Shown one piece after another: positions 36,434-46,087 of a stretch of 64,000 bases of DNA. Location of the stretch: NCBI RefSeq assembly GCF_008087345.1, contig NZ_ML701735.1:495010-559009 (forward strand), read 5' to 3'. The position numbers were made by a program, and so were the translations under genes. Each line of letters opens with the position of its first letter. Position 1 is the stretch's first letter. Under the pieces are notes generated by a model, which was not told where the DNA came from, made no database searches, and saw only the letters and a program-made list of their open reading frames with translations. The stretch comes from Nocardioides caldifontis (lineage in GTDB: Bacteria; Actinomycetota; Actinomycetes; Propionibacteriales; Nocardioidaceae).

Positions 36434-38071
36434 GTGACGACGACGGAGGAGCCCGCCACCTCCCTGTCGGTCACGGCCGAGGGGCACCCCGTCCCCACGG
36501 CCCGCGAGCGGTTCCTCGAGGTGCGCACCGGCGACCCGTGGTGGGGGTGGAGCGTCACGCTGATGGTGACCGCGCTCGCCGGGTTCCTGCGGTTCTGGCG
36601 GCTCGGGACGCCGGCGGAGTTCGCCTTCGACGAGACGTACTACGCCAAGGATGGCTGGTCGCTGTGGGAGCACGGCTACGCCCGCAACTGGACCGACGGC
36701 GCGAACGAGGCGATCCTCGACGGCCGGATGCGGCCGGGGCTGCAGACCGACGACCCGACGATGGTCGTCCACCCGGAGCTGGGCAAGTGGCTGATCGGGG
36801 CCGGGGAGCAGCTGTTCGGGTTCGACCCCACCGGGTGGCGGGTGGCCAGCGCGGTGGTCGGCACGCTGATGGTGCTGGTCATGGTGCGGCTGGTCCGGCG
36901 GTTGACCGGGTCGACGCTGCTCGGCGCGGTCGCCGGGCTCCTGCTCTGCTTCGACGGGCTCCAGTTCACCCTCTCCCGGCTGGCGCTGCTCGACGTCTTC
37001 GTCGCGTTCTTCCTGCTCTGCGCGGTGGCCTGCCTGGTCGCGGACCGCGACTGGACGCGCGCCCGGATGGCCCGCGCGACGTGGTCCGGGGCGTGGGGGC
37101 CGGTCTCCGGCCTGTGGTGGCGGCCGTGGCGGCTGGCCGCCGGCGTGATGTTCGGGTGCGCGGTGTCGTGCAAGTGGAGCGCGTTGATCCCCCTCGCCGG
37201 GTTCGGGATCCTCGTCGTGCTCTGGGACAGCGGCGCCCGCCGCGCGCTGGGGGTGCGCACGGCGTTCCTGCGCTCCGCGGTCGTCGACGGGCTGCCCGCG
37301 TTCGGCTACCTGGTCGGCGTCGCGTTCCTCGTCTACGTCGCCTCCTGGGGCGGCTGGCTCGCGCACGCGGACGTCTACGAGGCCCGGCTCTCCGACAACG
37401 CCTACGGGCCGCCGTGGGGCGACTACGTCCGCACCGACCCCGACGGCTTCTTCCCCTCGCTGGTGCAGGGGCTGCGGAGCCTCTTCCACTACCACCAGGA
37501 CATGTGGTCCTTCCACAGCTCCGGGCTGCTCGACGCCACCCACTCCTACCAGTCGAAGCCCCAGGGATGGCTGTTCATGCAGCGCCCGGTCGTCGTCGCC
37601 ACCGAGGTCGACATCGCCCCCGGCACGCAGGGGTGCACGGCGCCGGCGGACAGCGACTGCATCCGCGAGATCGTCATGCTCGGCACGCCGGTGCTGTGGT
37701 GGGGCGGCGTCGTCGCGCTGCTGCACGCGGCGTACGCCTGGGTCGCGCGGCGCGACTGGAGGTACGGCGTCGCGATCGTCGGGCTGCTGACCACCTGGGT
37801 GCCGTTCTTCCGGTACGCCGACCGGCCGATCTTCTCCTTCTACGCGGTGACGATCCTGCCGTTCACGATCGTCGCGATCTCCCTGCTCCTCGGCCGGGTG
37901 CTCGGGCCGGCGTCCGGGCCACGGCGCCGGCGGGCGGTCGGCGCGACGGTGGTCGGCACGTTCGTGGTGCTGGTCGTGCTGCACTTCGCGTGGCTGTGGC
38001 CGGTGTACACCTTCGAACTGCTCACCACCCCGGACTGGCTCGACCGCATCTGGTTCCGCTCCTGGATCTGA
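36434..38071 (+). CDS. Protein O-mannosyltransferase (dolichyl/polyprenyl-phosphate-mannose dependent)
   Basis: GTG at 36434 is chosen because the upstream extension overlaps rsmI. The 545-residue protein has a GT39/Pmt layout of about 11 membrane helices. The first external loop has FDETYYAKDGWSLW with the catalytic DE, and there are HPELGKWLIG and NAYGPPWGDYV motifs. It transfers mannose from polyprenyl-phosphate-mannose to Ser/Thr of secreted proteins as they leave through Sec. Natural substrates in this window could be the Thr/Pro-linker GH16 protein and the Ser/Pro spacers of the lipoproteins. Confidence 0.92.
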   Translation: MTTTEEPATSLSVTAEGHPVPTARERFLEVRTGDPWWGWSVTLMVTALAGFLRFWRLGTPAEFAFDETYYAKDGWSLWEHGYARNWTDGANEAILDGRMRPGLQTDDPTMVVHPELGKWLIGAGEQLFGFDPTGWRVASAVVGTLMVLVMVRLVRRLTGSTLLGAVAGLLLCFDGLQFTLSRLALLDVFVAFFLLCAVACLVADRDWTRARMARATWSGAWGPVSGLWWRPWRLAAGVMFGCAVSCKWSALIPLAGFGILVVLWDSGARRALGVRTAFLRSAVVDGLPAFGYLVGVAFLVYVASWGGWLAHADVYEARLSDNAYGPPWGDYVRTDPDGFFPSLVQGLRSLFHYHQDMWSFHSSGLLDATHSYQSKPQGWLFMQRPVVVATEVDIAPGTQGCTAPADSDCIREIVMLGTPVLWWGGVVALLHAAYAWVARRDWRYGVAIVGLLTTWVPFFRYADRPIFSFYAVTILPFTIVAISLLLGRVLGPASGPRRRRAVGATVVGTFVVLVVLHFAWLWPVYTFELLTTPDWLDRIWFRSWI

Positions 38072-38220
38072 CGGGACCACCGGGCCCGCCCGGCCGCTCC
38101 CGGGACCAACGTCCGACCGCTCCCGGCGAGCAGTCCCGAGTTGTCCCGAAGCCGTCCCAATGCCTCGATTTCGGGGGGAACCGGCCGCAGAGTGGGGTGC
38201 ACACGACGGGGACGACACCG

Positions 38221-38227
38221 AAGGAGG
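38221..38227 (+). promoter_or_regulatory. Strong ribosome binding site
   Basis: AAGGAGG stands 5 bases before the ATG at 38233. It fixes the start of this gene, whose frame is open for over 1.6 kb upstream without coding character. Confidence 0.8.
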
Positions 38228-38232
38228 ACAGC

Positions 38233-38733
38233 ATGGAGCTGCGCGACTTCTACAAGATCCGGGCCGGGCTGAAGATGAACGCGCCCGCGGCTCCGGCTGC
38301 CGCCGTCGAGGCGATGGAGCGGACCCTCGCCGACGCGCTGGGCTCCAGCGCCTTCTTCCACACCGTCGAGGTCGACTCCACCGACGACCCGGACCGCCGG
38401 CTGATCGCGATGGTCGGCTTCGGCCCCTACCACAGCGAGAACGCGGTCGCCGCCGAGCTCGAGCGGCTCTGGGGCGAGCGGGTCCACTACACGCACTGGG
38501 AGGCGCACGCCCTCCTCGTCGAGAAGGACCAGGTCGAGCTCCAGGGCGGCACGCTGGTGAGCGAGAACGGCTACCACGTCACCGTCCACGTCGTCGCGCA
38601 ACGGCTCGAGGCGCCGGTCGCCGTCGAGGCCCTTGCGCCCGCGCCGGCGGCGATCCCGGAGCAGCCGAAGCGGAGCCGCCGCGCCCGCGCCGGTGTCCTC
38701 CGCCGGATGTTCGCGCCGGTCGCGCTGGCCTGA
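38233..38733 (+). CDS. Uncharacterised 166-residue protein
   Basis: ATG at 38233 has a near-perfect Shine-Dalgarno. I do not recognise the family. The protein has no signal peptide or membrane segment. Residues 1-130 look like a compact alpha/beta domain (MELRDFYKIRAGLKM, ADALGSSAFFHTVEVDS, YTHWEAHALLVEKDQVEL). The tail is Pro/Ala-rich, then basic (PKRSRRARAGVLRRMF), which could bind nucleic acid or membrane. The strong ribosome binding site suggests good expression. It stands alone between pmt and a convergent M56 gene. Confidence 0.75.
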   Translation: MELRDFYKIRAGLKMNAPAAPAAAVEAMERTLADALGSSAFFHTVEVDSTDDPDRRLIAMVGFGPYHSENAVAAELERLWGERVHYTHWEAHALLVEKDQVELQGGTLVSENGYHVTVHVVAQRLEAPVAVEALAPAPAAIPEQPKRSRRARAGVLRRMFAPVALA

Positions 38734-38761
38734 GCGCCCAGTCGCGCCCTCCCAGCGCCCG

Positions 38762-39670
38762 TCACACCAGCGTGGCCAGCCACGGGTAGGCCACGAAGAC
38801 CGTCGGCACCACCAGCAGCACCGCCGCGGCCGTGTAGAGCACTGCGGCCAGCAGCCGGTGCGACCGGTCGTCGGCGAGCAGCTCGACACGGCTGCGCAGC
38901 CCGGCGTCCGCCGTCGCCGGCACCCCGGCCCCGGTCCCCCGGCCCGGCACCGCGGCCGCACCCACCCGAGGCCCGTCCGCCAGCGTCACCAGCGCGCGGG
39001 CCAGCGGCACCGCGCCGTGCTGGCGACGCGCGGCCGCGTCGGCGAGCAGCTCGACGAGCAGCCGGACCTCCGCCAGCGCGCGGTCGCTGGAGACCACCCG
39101 CGGGAACGCCGAGTGCAGGACGGTGAACGCCTCCAGCACCAGGTCGTGCCGGGCGTGCAGGTGGGCGCGCTCGTGGGCGAGCACCGCGGCGAGCTGCTCC
39201 TCCGGCAGCCGCACTACCGCGCCCCGCGTGACCACGACCCGGCCGTGGAGGACGCCGGGCAGGCAGTACGCCACCGGCGTCTCGTCCTCGAGCACGAGGT
39301 GGTCGCCCTCGGGCGAGCCGAGCAGGTCGACGAGCCGCCGGTGCTCCCGGCGCAGCGCCCGCAGCCGGGTGCCGACCAGGTGGCCGCTGAGCAGCAGCCG
39401 CCCCACGACCACGACGGTCACCGCGAGGGCGAGCGCCGCCACCACCAGCTCGACGGGACCGCGTCCCTCCCCCAGCCCGGTCCCGGTGGAGAGCGCCAGG
39501 GTCGCGCCGGTCGCGGAGAGGACGGCAGCCAGGGCGACCGCCTGCCACAGCACGGTCGCCGCCCTCGGCGCCCGCCGGATCGCCGTACGCCGGGAGAGGA
39601 ACGCGGGGACGGGACCCGCGAGCAGCAGCGCCAGGACCGCGAGGACCGCGGCGGCTGACGTCGGGCCCAC
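38762..39670 (-). CDS. M56-family (BlaR1/MecR1-like) membrane metalloprotease
   Basis: The 302-residue protein has about four to five membrane helices and the zincin motif HERAH in LAAVLAHERAHLHARHDL, the active site of BlaR1-type peptidases. It lacks the penicillin-binding sensor domain of true BlaR1. In such pairs the protease, once triggered, leads to cleavage of the partner repressor BlaI. It starts at GTG 39670, directly after blaI, so the two form a sensor-repressor operon. The signal sensed is unknown. Confidence 0.88.
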   Translation of the reverse strand: MGPTSAAAVLAVLALLLAGPVPAFLSRRTAIRRAPRAATVLWQAVALAAVLSATGATLALSTGTGLGEGRGPVELVVAALALAVTVVVVGRLLLSGHLVGTRLRALRREHRRLVDLLGSPEGDHLVLEDETPVAYCLPGVLHGRVVVTRGAVVRLPEEQLAAVLAHERAHLHARHDLVLEAFTVLHSAFPRVVSSDRALAEVRLLVELLADAAARRQHGAVPLARALVTLADGPRVGAAAVPGRGTGAGVPATADAGLRSRVELLADDRSHRLLAAVLYTAAAVLLVVPTVFVAYPWLATLV

Positions 39671-39673
39671 CGG

Positions 39674-40051
39674 TCAGCGGTTCTCGAGCTCGGCGAGGGC
39701 CTCCCGCAGCGCCGCGCGCTCCTCCTCCGAGGCTTCGCCGACGAACGCGACCAACGCCGTGCGCCGGTCCTGCTCGCCGAACTCCGCCAGCGCCTCGCGC
39801 ATCACGTCGGCGGTCATCGCGCCCCGCGACGACACCGCGGCGTAGACGTGGGCCCGCCCCTCCTTGCGGCGGCGGACCAGCGACTTCTTCGCCAGCCGGT
39901 CGAGCACGGTCATCACGGTCGTGTAGGCGATCTCGCGCTCGCCGGAGAGGGCGGCGTGCACGTCGCGGACCGACGACCAGGCCGGTGCGGCACCCCACAG
40001 GTGCTCCATGACGGCGCGCTCCAGCTCGCCCATCCGAGGTCTAAACACCAT
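39674..40051 (-). CDS. blaI: BlaI/MecI-family repressor
   Basis: A 125-residue winged helix protein: MGELERAVMEHLW, helix-turn-helix around REIAYTTVMTVLDRLAKKSLV and a C-terminal dimerisation region. BlaI repressors bind TACTAC-type dyads and are inactivated by an M56 protease, here encoded immediately downstream. It is divergent from cydA, and the intergenic region carries three or more BlaI-type half-site palindromes, so it most likely controls both its own operon and the cytochrome bd genes. Beta-lactam response is not implied by the sequence. Confidence 0.92.
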   Translation of the reverse strand: MVFRPRMGELERAVMEHLWGAAPAWSSVRDVHAALSGEREIAYTTVMTVLDRLAKKSLVRRRKEGRAHVYAAVSSRGAMTADVMREALAEFGEQDRRTALVAFVGEASEEERAALREALAELENR

Positions 40052-40104
40052 CCGGGAACCCTCCGACGACCATGGCCGGATCGTAACCCCCGGACCACCC
40101 TTTC

Positions 40105-40156
40105 ACTACACGGCGTAGTACTACTACGCTGTGTCGTATTACTACGTACCGTAGTA
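40105..40156. promoter_or_regulatory. Clustered BlaI-type operators between blaI and cydA
   Basis: The stretch holds a perfect 17-base dyad TACTACG-TAC-CGTAGTA (40140-40156), a perfect 17-base palindrome GCGTAGTA-C-TACTACGC (40113-40129) and an imperfect dyad ACTACA-CGG-CGTAGT (40105-40119). The half-site TACTACG and its complement appear repeatedly. This matches the TACTAC/GTAGTA half-sites known for BlaI/MecI. The cluster ends 28 bases before cydA, in the promoter zone of both divergent units. Confidence 0.85.
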
Positions 40157-40184
40157 GGTACCTACCGACCACGAGGGGCCCGCG

Positions 40185-41630
40185 TTGGACGTGCTCGACA
40201 TCGCCCGGTGGCAGTTCGGGATCATCACCGTCTACCACTTCCTGTTCGTCCCGATCACCATCGGTCTCTCCGCGATCGTCGCGGGGTTCGAGACCGCCTG
40301 GGTGCGCACCCGCGACGAGCGGTGGCTCCGGCTGACGAAGTTCTTCGGCAAGCTCTTCCTGATCAACTTCGCGCTCGGCGTGGTGACCGGCATCGTCCAG
40401 GAGTTCCAGTTCGGGATGAACTGGAGCGACTACTCGCGGTTCGTCGGCGACGTCTTCGGCGCCCCGCTCGCCATCGAGGGGCTGCTCGCGTTCTTCCTCG
40501 AGTCCACCTTCCTCGGCCTCTGGATATTCGGGTGGGACAAGCTCCCCCGGGCGCTGCACGCGGCGACGATGTGGCTGGTCCACCTCGGCACCGTGCTCTC
40601 GGCGTACTTCATCCTCGCCGCGAACTCGTGGATGCAGAACCCGGTCGGCTACACCTTCAACCCCGACACCGGTCGTGCCGAGCTCGACGACTTCGTGGCG
40701 GTGCTGGTCAACAAGGTCCAGCTCGTCACCTTTCCGCACGTCCTGGCCGCCTGCTACCTCACCGGCGGCGCGTTCGTCCTCGGCGTCGCGATGTGGCTGA
40801 TGCTGCGCAAGCGCAGCGACGAGGGCGACCGGCCGCTCTACCGGACCGCCGTGCGGGTCGGCGCCTGGGTGGTGCTCGTGGCCGGCCTCGGCGTGGCGGT
40901 GACCGGTGACGTGCAGGGCAAGATCATGACCGAGGTCCAGCCGATGAAGATGGCCGCGGCCGAGGCGCTCTACGAGACCGACGAGTCCTGCGCGCCCTTC
41001 TCGGTGTTCACGATCGGGACGCCCGACGGCAGGGAGGAGAAGTTCTCCGTCACCGTCCCCTGCCTGCTCTCCTTCCTCGGCACCGGCACCTTCGACGGCA
41101 AGGTCGAGGGGATCAACGACCTCCGGGAGAAGTACGTCGCGGAGTACGGGCAGGATCCGGGCGCGACGTACTTCAGCGCGGGCGACTACACCCCCGTCAT
41201 CCCGGTCACCTACTGGTCGTTCCGGCTGATGATCGGGCTCGGCATGGCGGCCGCCGCCCTCGCCGCCGCGGTCCTCTGGGTGACGCGGAAGGGGCGCACG
41301 CCGGGGCACCGGGCGTGGGTGTGGGCGGCGGTCGCGCTGCCGCTGCTGCCGCTCGCCGCGAACTCGTTCGGCTGGATCTTCACCGAGATGGGCCGCCAGC
41401 CGTGGGCCGTCTACGGGCTGATGACGACCGAGCTCGCCGTCTCCCCCGGCGTGAGCGCCGGCGAGGCGATGACCTCGCTCGTCGCGCTGACCCTGGTCTA
41501 CGCGGTGCTCGCCGTCGTCGAGCTGAAGCTGATGCTCACCTACATCCGCAAGGGCGCCGAGCCGTTCGCCGAGCCGCCCGACCCGAAGCTCGGCGCCGAC
41601 AGCGACGAGCCCCTCACCTTCGCCTACTGA
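40185..41630 (+). CDS. cydA: Cytochrome bd oxidase subunit I
   Basis: TTG at 40185 follows GAGGGG by 6 bases. The 481-residue membrane protein has the heme-ligand region WQFGIITVYHFLFVPITIGL near the N-terminus, the long Q-loop with the quinol site (about 240-330), and GRQPWAVYGLMTT. It oxidises quinol and reduces oxygen to water with high affinity, supporting growth at low oxygen or under respiratory inhibition. It heads cydA-cydB-cydDC and probably answers to the BlaI-type repressor encoded divergently. Confidence 0.96.
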   Translation: MDVLDIARWQFGIITVYHFLFVPITIGLSAIVAGFETAWVRTRDERWLRLTKFFGKLFLINFALGVVTGIVQEFQFGMNWSDYSRFVGDVFGAPLAIEGLLAFFLESTFLGLWIFGWDKLPRALHAATMWLVHLGTVLSAYFILAANSWMQNPVGYTFNPDTGRAELDDFVAVLVNKVQLVTFPHVLAACYLTGGAFVLGVAMWLMLRKRSDEGDRPLYRTAVRVGAWVVLVAGLGVAVTGDVQGKIMTEVQPMKMAAAEALYETDESCAPFSVFTIGTPDGREEKFSVTVPCLLSFLGTGTFDGKVEGINDLREKYVAEYGQDPGATYFSAGDYTPVIPVTYWSFRLMIGLGMAAAALAAAVLWVTRKGRTPGHRAWVWAAVALPLLPLAANSFGWIFTEMGRQPWAVYGLMTTELAVSPGVSAGEAMTSLVALTLVYAVLAVVELKLMLTYIRKGAEPFAEPPDPKLGADSDEPLTFAY

Positions 41631-41649
41631 CCACCCGGGAGACGACGAC

Positions 41650-42666
41650 ATGGAACTGACCACCGTCTGGTTCACGCTGATCGCGGTCCTCTGGGTCGGC
41701 TACTTCGTGCTGGAGGGGTTCGACTTCGGGGTCGGCATGCTGATGCCCGTCCTGGCCCGCAACGACCGGGAGCGCCGGGTCGTGATCAACACGATCGGCC
41801 CCGTCTGGGACGGCAACGAGGTGTGGGTGCTGGTCGCCGGCGGAGCGACCTTCGCCGCCTTCCCCGAGTGGTACGCCACGCTGTTCAGCGGCTTCTACCT
41901 GCCCCTGCTGCTCATCCTGCTCGCGCTGATCGTCCGCGGCGTCGCCTTCGAGTACCGCGCGAAGCGCGACGACGCGACCTGGCGCTCCCGGTGGGACCTC
42001 GCGATCATCGTCGGCTCCGCCGTCCCCGCGCTGCTGTGGGGCGTCGCGTTCGCCAACATCGTGCGCGGGGTGCCGATCGACGCCGACAAGGAGTACACCG
42101 GCTCGCTGCTGACCCTGCTCGACCCCTATGCACTGCTGGGCGGCGCGACGACGCTGCTGCTCTTCCTCACCCACGGCGCGATGTTCCTCGCGCTCAAGAC
42201 CGACGGCGACATCCGGCACCGCGCCCGCGCCGCCGCGGTGAGGCTCGGCCTCGTGACCGCCGGTGTCGCCGTCGCCTTCCTGGCCTGGACGCAGCTCGAG
42301 GCCGGGGACGCCGGATCCGCGGTGCTGTTCCTCGTCGCGGCGGTCGCGCTGGTCGCCGGCGTCGCGGCGGCCCGTGCGGGTCGCGAGGGGTGGGCCTTCC
42401 TCGGCACGTTCCTGACCATCGGGCTGGCGGTGGCCGGGCTGTTCGCCGCGCTGTTCCCCGACGTGATGCCCACGACGCTGGCCGACGGCGTCTCGCTCAC
42501 CACCACCAACGCCGCGGCGACGGACTACACGTTGACGATCATGACGTGGGTGGCGGCGGTCTTCACGCCGGTCGTGCTGATGTACCAGGGGTGGACCTAC
42601 TGGGTGTTCCGCAAGCGGATCTCGGTGCACCACATCCCTGCGGACCGCCAGCCGGTCGACGCCTGA
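41650..42666 (+). CDS. cydB: Cytochrome bd oxidase subunit II
   Basis: The 338-residue protein has eight to nine membrane helices and CydB motifs (LEGFDFGVGML, IGPVWDGNEVWVLVAGGATF, WDLAIIVGSAVPALLWGVAF). It pairs with CydA in the oxidase. ATG at 41650 lies 19 bases after cydA, and the next gene begins one base after its stop codon, so all three are one operon. Confidence 0.96.
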   Translation: MELTTVWFTLIAVLWVGYFVLEGFDFGVGMLMPVLARNDRERRVVINTIGPVWDGNEVWVLVAGGATFAAFPEWYATLFSGFYLPLLLILLALIVRGVAFEYRAKRDDATWRSRWDLAIIVGSAVPALLWGVAFANIVRGVPIDADKEYTGSLLTLLDPYALLGGATTLLLFLTHGAMFLALKTDGDIRHRARAAAVRLGLVTAGVAVAFLAWTQLEAGDAGSAVLFLVAAVALVAGVAAARAGREGWAFLGTFLTIGLAVAGLFAALFPDVMPTTLADGVSLTTTNAAATDYTLTIMTWVAAVFTPVVLMYQGWTYWVFRKRISVHHIPADRQPVDA

Positions 42667-42667
42667 G

Positions 42668-45600
42668 ATGAAGCCCGTCGACCCCCGCGTCCTCCCGCAC
42701 CTCGCGCCGGCACGACGCTCCCTGACCGCCGTCGTCCTCACCCAGGTCGTCGGCGGGGTCCTGCTGGTCGGGCAGGCCTTCGCCGTCTCGGCGCTGCTCG
42801 TCGGGCTCCTCGAGGGCGCCCCGGGAGGTCGCTGGGAGGACGCGGTGGTCGCCGGCGCCTGGCTGGCCGCCGTCACCGTGGCACGGGCGGTCGTCGGCCT
42901 GGTCGGCGACGCGTTCTCCGCCCGGGCCGCCGCCGAGGTCGGGACGGCGATGCGTCGGAGGCTCCTCGAGGCGGTGACGTCGCTGAGCCACCTCGAGCTG
43001 TCCCGCCGCCGCTCCGGCGAGGTCGCGGTGCTCGCCACGCGAGGGATCACCGCCGTCGAGCCCTACCTGACCAAGTACCTCCCGACGCTGGTCGTCGCCG
43101 CCACGCTCCCGGCGATGACGGTCCTTGCGATCGCCACGCAGGACCTGCTCAGCGCGTTGATTGTCGTGCTGACAATTCCGCTGCTCCCGATCTTCGCGGT
43201 GCTCATCGGCAAGACGACGCAGGAGCGCGCGGACCGGCAGTGGCGGCTGCTCAGCCGGCTCTCGGGGCACTTCGTCGACGTCGTCCGCGGGCTGCCCACC
43301 CTGGTCGCCTACCGGCGGGGCGACCACCAGGCCGGCACGATCCGGACGATCACCCACCGCTACCGCGAGGCCACCAAGGAGACCTTGCGCTTGGGGTTCG
43401 CCTCCTCGGCCGCCCTGGAGCTGGTGGCCACGATCTCGGTGGCGCTCGTCGCGGTGAGCGTCGGGCTCCGGCTCTCGGGCGGCTCGATCGGGCTCACCAC
43501 CGCCCTGGTGGTGCTCCTGCTCGCCCCGGAGGCCTACTGGCCCGTGCGGCGGGTGGGCGCGGAGTACCACGCCGCCGCCGAGGGCACTGCGACCTTCGAG
43601 GAGGTCGACCGGGTGCTGGCGGAGTGCGGTGAGCCGCACCCGGGCCGGGGAACCGTCCCGGCGCCGGACCCGGGGTTCGGCATCGGGCTCGAGGGGGTCG
43701 GCGTGCGCTACCCGGGCCGCACCGAGCCGGCGCTGCGCCCCTTCTCGGGCCGGGTCGCCGGCCACGGGGTCACCGCGGTGACCGGGCCCAGCGGCTGCGG
43801 GAAGTCGACGCTGCTCGCCCTCCTCGCCGGCGACCTGCGGCCGAGCACCGGCACGGTCCGTGTCGGCGAGGAGCCGCTCGACGGGTCCACCGGCTGGCGG
43901 GAGCAGGTCGCGTGGGTGCCGCAGCGTCCGTGGCTCCTCGCCGGCAGCGTCGCCGAGAACCTGCGGCTCGCCGACCCCACCGCCGACGACGCAGCGCTCT
44001 GGCGGGCGCTCGAGCGGGTCGGGCTCGGCGAGGTGGTCGCCGCGATGCCAGACGGGCTCGCGACCGTCGTCGGCGAGGACGGCGAGGGGCTGTCGGCCGG
44101 TCAGCGCGCCCGGGTCGCGCTCGCCCGTGCCGTGCTGGCCGTCGAGGCCGGGCGGCCGCTGGTGCTCCTCGACGAGCCGACCGCCCACCTGGACGCCGGC
44201 ACCGAGGAGGTCATCCTCGGGACGCTGCGGTGGCTGGGCGACCGGGCCGCGGTCGTCGTGGTCGCCCACCGGGACGCCGTGGTGGCCGCCGCCGACCACG
44301 TCCTCGCGCTGCCCGCCCCGCCGCCGCGCCCGGCCCCGGCCGTCCGGCGTGCCCCACGTCCCGCACGCGCCACCGAGGGACGCCGGTCCGGTGCGGGTGC
44401 ACCGGCCACGCCGCCCGTACGCCACGGAGCGCTGCTGGGCGTCGCGCTCGGCACCCTCGCATCGGCCTCCGGGGTGGCGCTCACCGCCACCGCGGGGTGG
44501 CTGATCGCCCGCGCCGCCGAGCACCCGCCGGTGCTGATGCTGATGGTGGCGATCGTCGGCGTGCGGACGTTCGGCCTCGCCCGGCCGGTCCTCCGCTACG
44601 CCGAGCGGCTGGTCTCCCACGACGCCGCGCTCGCCATGCTCGCCGAGCGCCGCGCCGAGGTCTTCGACGTCCTCGTCCCGCTGACGCCGGGGCGGCTGGG
44701 CCGCCGACGCGGTGAGCTCCTCGGCCACGTCGTCGACGACGTGGACGCGCTGCTCGACCACGAGCTCCGGGTGCGCGGGCCGGTGGCGACCGCGGTCTGC
44801 GTCGGGGCCCTCGCGACCGCGTTCGCGGCCTGGCAGCTGCCGGCGGCCGGAGCCGCCGTCGCAGCCGCCACCGCGGTCGGTGGCGTGCTCGCCTGGACGC
44901 TCGCGCGACGGGCGGCCCGCCGGGCCGAGCCCGCGTTCGTCCACCACCGCGGCCGGCTCTCCGCCCTGGTCGTCGAGCTCCTGCAGGGGGCCACCGACCT
45001 GCGGCTGTGGCAGGCCGTCGGGAGCCGGCTCGACGCGGTCGACGCCGAGAGCCACGCGGCGGCCCGGGCCCTGCGCCGCTCGACCGGCGGCGCCGCCGCC
45101 GGACGCGCCGCCGCGGTGCTCGCCGCCGGCGCCGGCGTGCTGGCCGTCGCCTGGTGGGGCGGCCGCGCGCTGTCCGTGGGCGAGGTCAGCGGCCCGATGC
45201 TCGCCCTGCTCCTCCTGCTCCCCCTCGCGCTGGCCGACGCGGTCGCGCCGCTGGCCGACGCCGGCGTGCTCTCGGTGCGCACCGCCGCGGCCTCGGAACG
45301 GCTGGCCCGGCTGCGGGAGCTGGCGCCGGCGGTCACCGACCCGGCACGGCCTGCAGAACCGTCCGGCGGGACCGTGGTCACCGCCGAGTCGGTCGCGGCG
45401 GGCTGGGGCGCCGACCCGGCGTTCACCGACCTCTCGTTCGCCCTCGCTCCGGGCGACCGGCTCGGTGTGGTGGGGCCCTCGGGGTGCGGCAAGTCGACGC
45501 TCGCGGCGCTCCTGATGCGGTTCCTCGCCCCGCGGTCGGGGCGGCTCGCGCTCGGCGGCGTGGCGACCGACGCCCTCCGGCTCGACGACGTGCGTGCGAC

Positions 45601-46045
45601 CGTGGGGCTCGTCGACGACGATCCGCACGTCTTCGGCTCGACGCTGCGCGAGAACCTCCGGCTCGCCCGCCCCGGCGCCTGCGACGCCGAGCTCCTCACC
45701 GCGCTCGACGCGGCCTCGCTGGGCCCGTGGGTCGAGACGCTCCCCGACGGGCTCGACACCCTCCTCGGCGACGGCGGCGCGCACGTCTCGGGCGGGGAGC
45801 GCGCACGGCTGGGGCTGGCCCGGGCGCTGCTCGCCGACCGTCCGGTCCTGGTGCTCGACGAGCCGACCGCGCACCTCGACGCGGCGACCGCCGCCGACGT
45901 CGCGGAGACGATGCTCGCTACCGAGGGGCGCTCGATCGTGTGGATCACCCACGGCACGGTGGGGCTCGACCGGATGGACGCCGTGCTCGACCTCGGCGGG
46001 ACCCCGGTCACGGTCCCGGAGCCGCTCTCCCCGGTGCACACCTGA
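42668..46045 (+). CDS. cydDC: Fused CydD-CydC ABC exporter
   Basis: The 1125-residue protein joins two half-transporters. Each half has about six membrane helices followed by a cassette: Walker A GPSGCGKSTLLALLAGD (about residue 373) and GPSGCGKSTLAALLMRF (about 938), signatures LSAGQRARVALA and VSGGERARLGLA, and Walker B LVLLDEPTAHLD and VLVLDEPTAHLD. CydDC exports thiols such as cysteine and glutathione-type reductants and is needed to assemble cytochrome bd. The fused form is common in actinobacteria. It directly follows cydB. Confidence 0.95.
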   Translation: MKPVDPRVLPHLAPARRSLTAVVLTQVVGGVLLVGQAFAVSALLVGLLEGAPGGRWEDAVVAGAWLAAVTVARAVVGLVGDAFSARAAAEVGTAMRRRLLEAVTSLSHLELSRRRSGEVAVLATRGITAVEPYLTKYLPTLVVAATLPAMTVLAIATQDLLSALIVVLTIPLLPIFAVLIGKTTQERADRQWRLLSRLSGHFVDVVRGLPTLVAYRRGDHQAGTIRTITHRYREATKETLRLGFASSAALELVATISVALVAVSVGLRLSGGSIGLTTALVVLLLAPEAYWPVRRVGAEYHAAAEGTATFEEVDRVLAECGEPHPGRGTVPAPDPGFGIGLEGVGVRYPGRTEPALRPFSGRVAGHGVTAVTGPSGCGKSTLLALLAGDLRPSTGTVRVGEEPLDGSTGWREQVAWVPQRPWLLAGSVAENLRLADPTADDAALWRALERVGLGEVVAAMPDGLATVVGEDGEGLSAGQRARVALARAVLAVEAGRPLVLLDEPTAHLDAGTEEVILGTLRWLGDRAAVVVVAHRDAVVAAADHVLALPAPPPRPAPAVRRAPRPARATEGRRSGAGAPATPPVRHGALLGVALGTLASASGVALTATAGWLIARAAEHPPVLMLMVAIVGVRTFGLARPVLRYAERLVSHDAALAMLAERRAEVFDVLVPLTPGRLGRRRGELLGHVVDDVDALLDHELRVRGPVATAVCVGALATAFAAWQLPAAGAAVAAATAVGGVLAWTLARRAARRAEPAFVHHRGRLSALVVELLQGATDLRLWQAVGSRLDAVDAESHAAARALRRSTGGAAAGRAAAVLAAGAGVLAVAWWGGRALSVGEVSGPMLALLLLLPLALADAVAPLADAGVLSVRTAAASERLARLRELAPAVTDPARPAEPSGGTVVTAESVAAGWGADPAFTDLSFALAPGDRLGVVGPSGCGKSTLAALLMRFLAPRSGRLALGGVATDALRLDDVRATVGLVDDDPHVFGSTLRENLRLARPGACDAELLTALDAASLGPWVETLPDGLDTLLGDGGAHVSGGERARLGLARALLADRPVLVLDEPTAHLDAATAADVAETMLATEGRSIVWITHGTVGLDRMDAVLDLGGTPVTVPEPLSPVHT

Positions 46046-46087
46046 CCGCCCCCGCCACCGGTCGGGCGGATGCGGCAGGGTGGACCC

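Noticed and set aside
38762-40051. Beta-lactam resistance operon
   Set aside because: The M56 protein lacks the penicillin-binding sensor domain and no beta-lactamase or PBP gene is adjacent; the operators face cytochrome bd genes.
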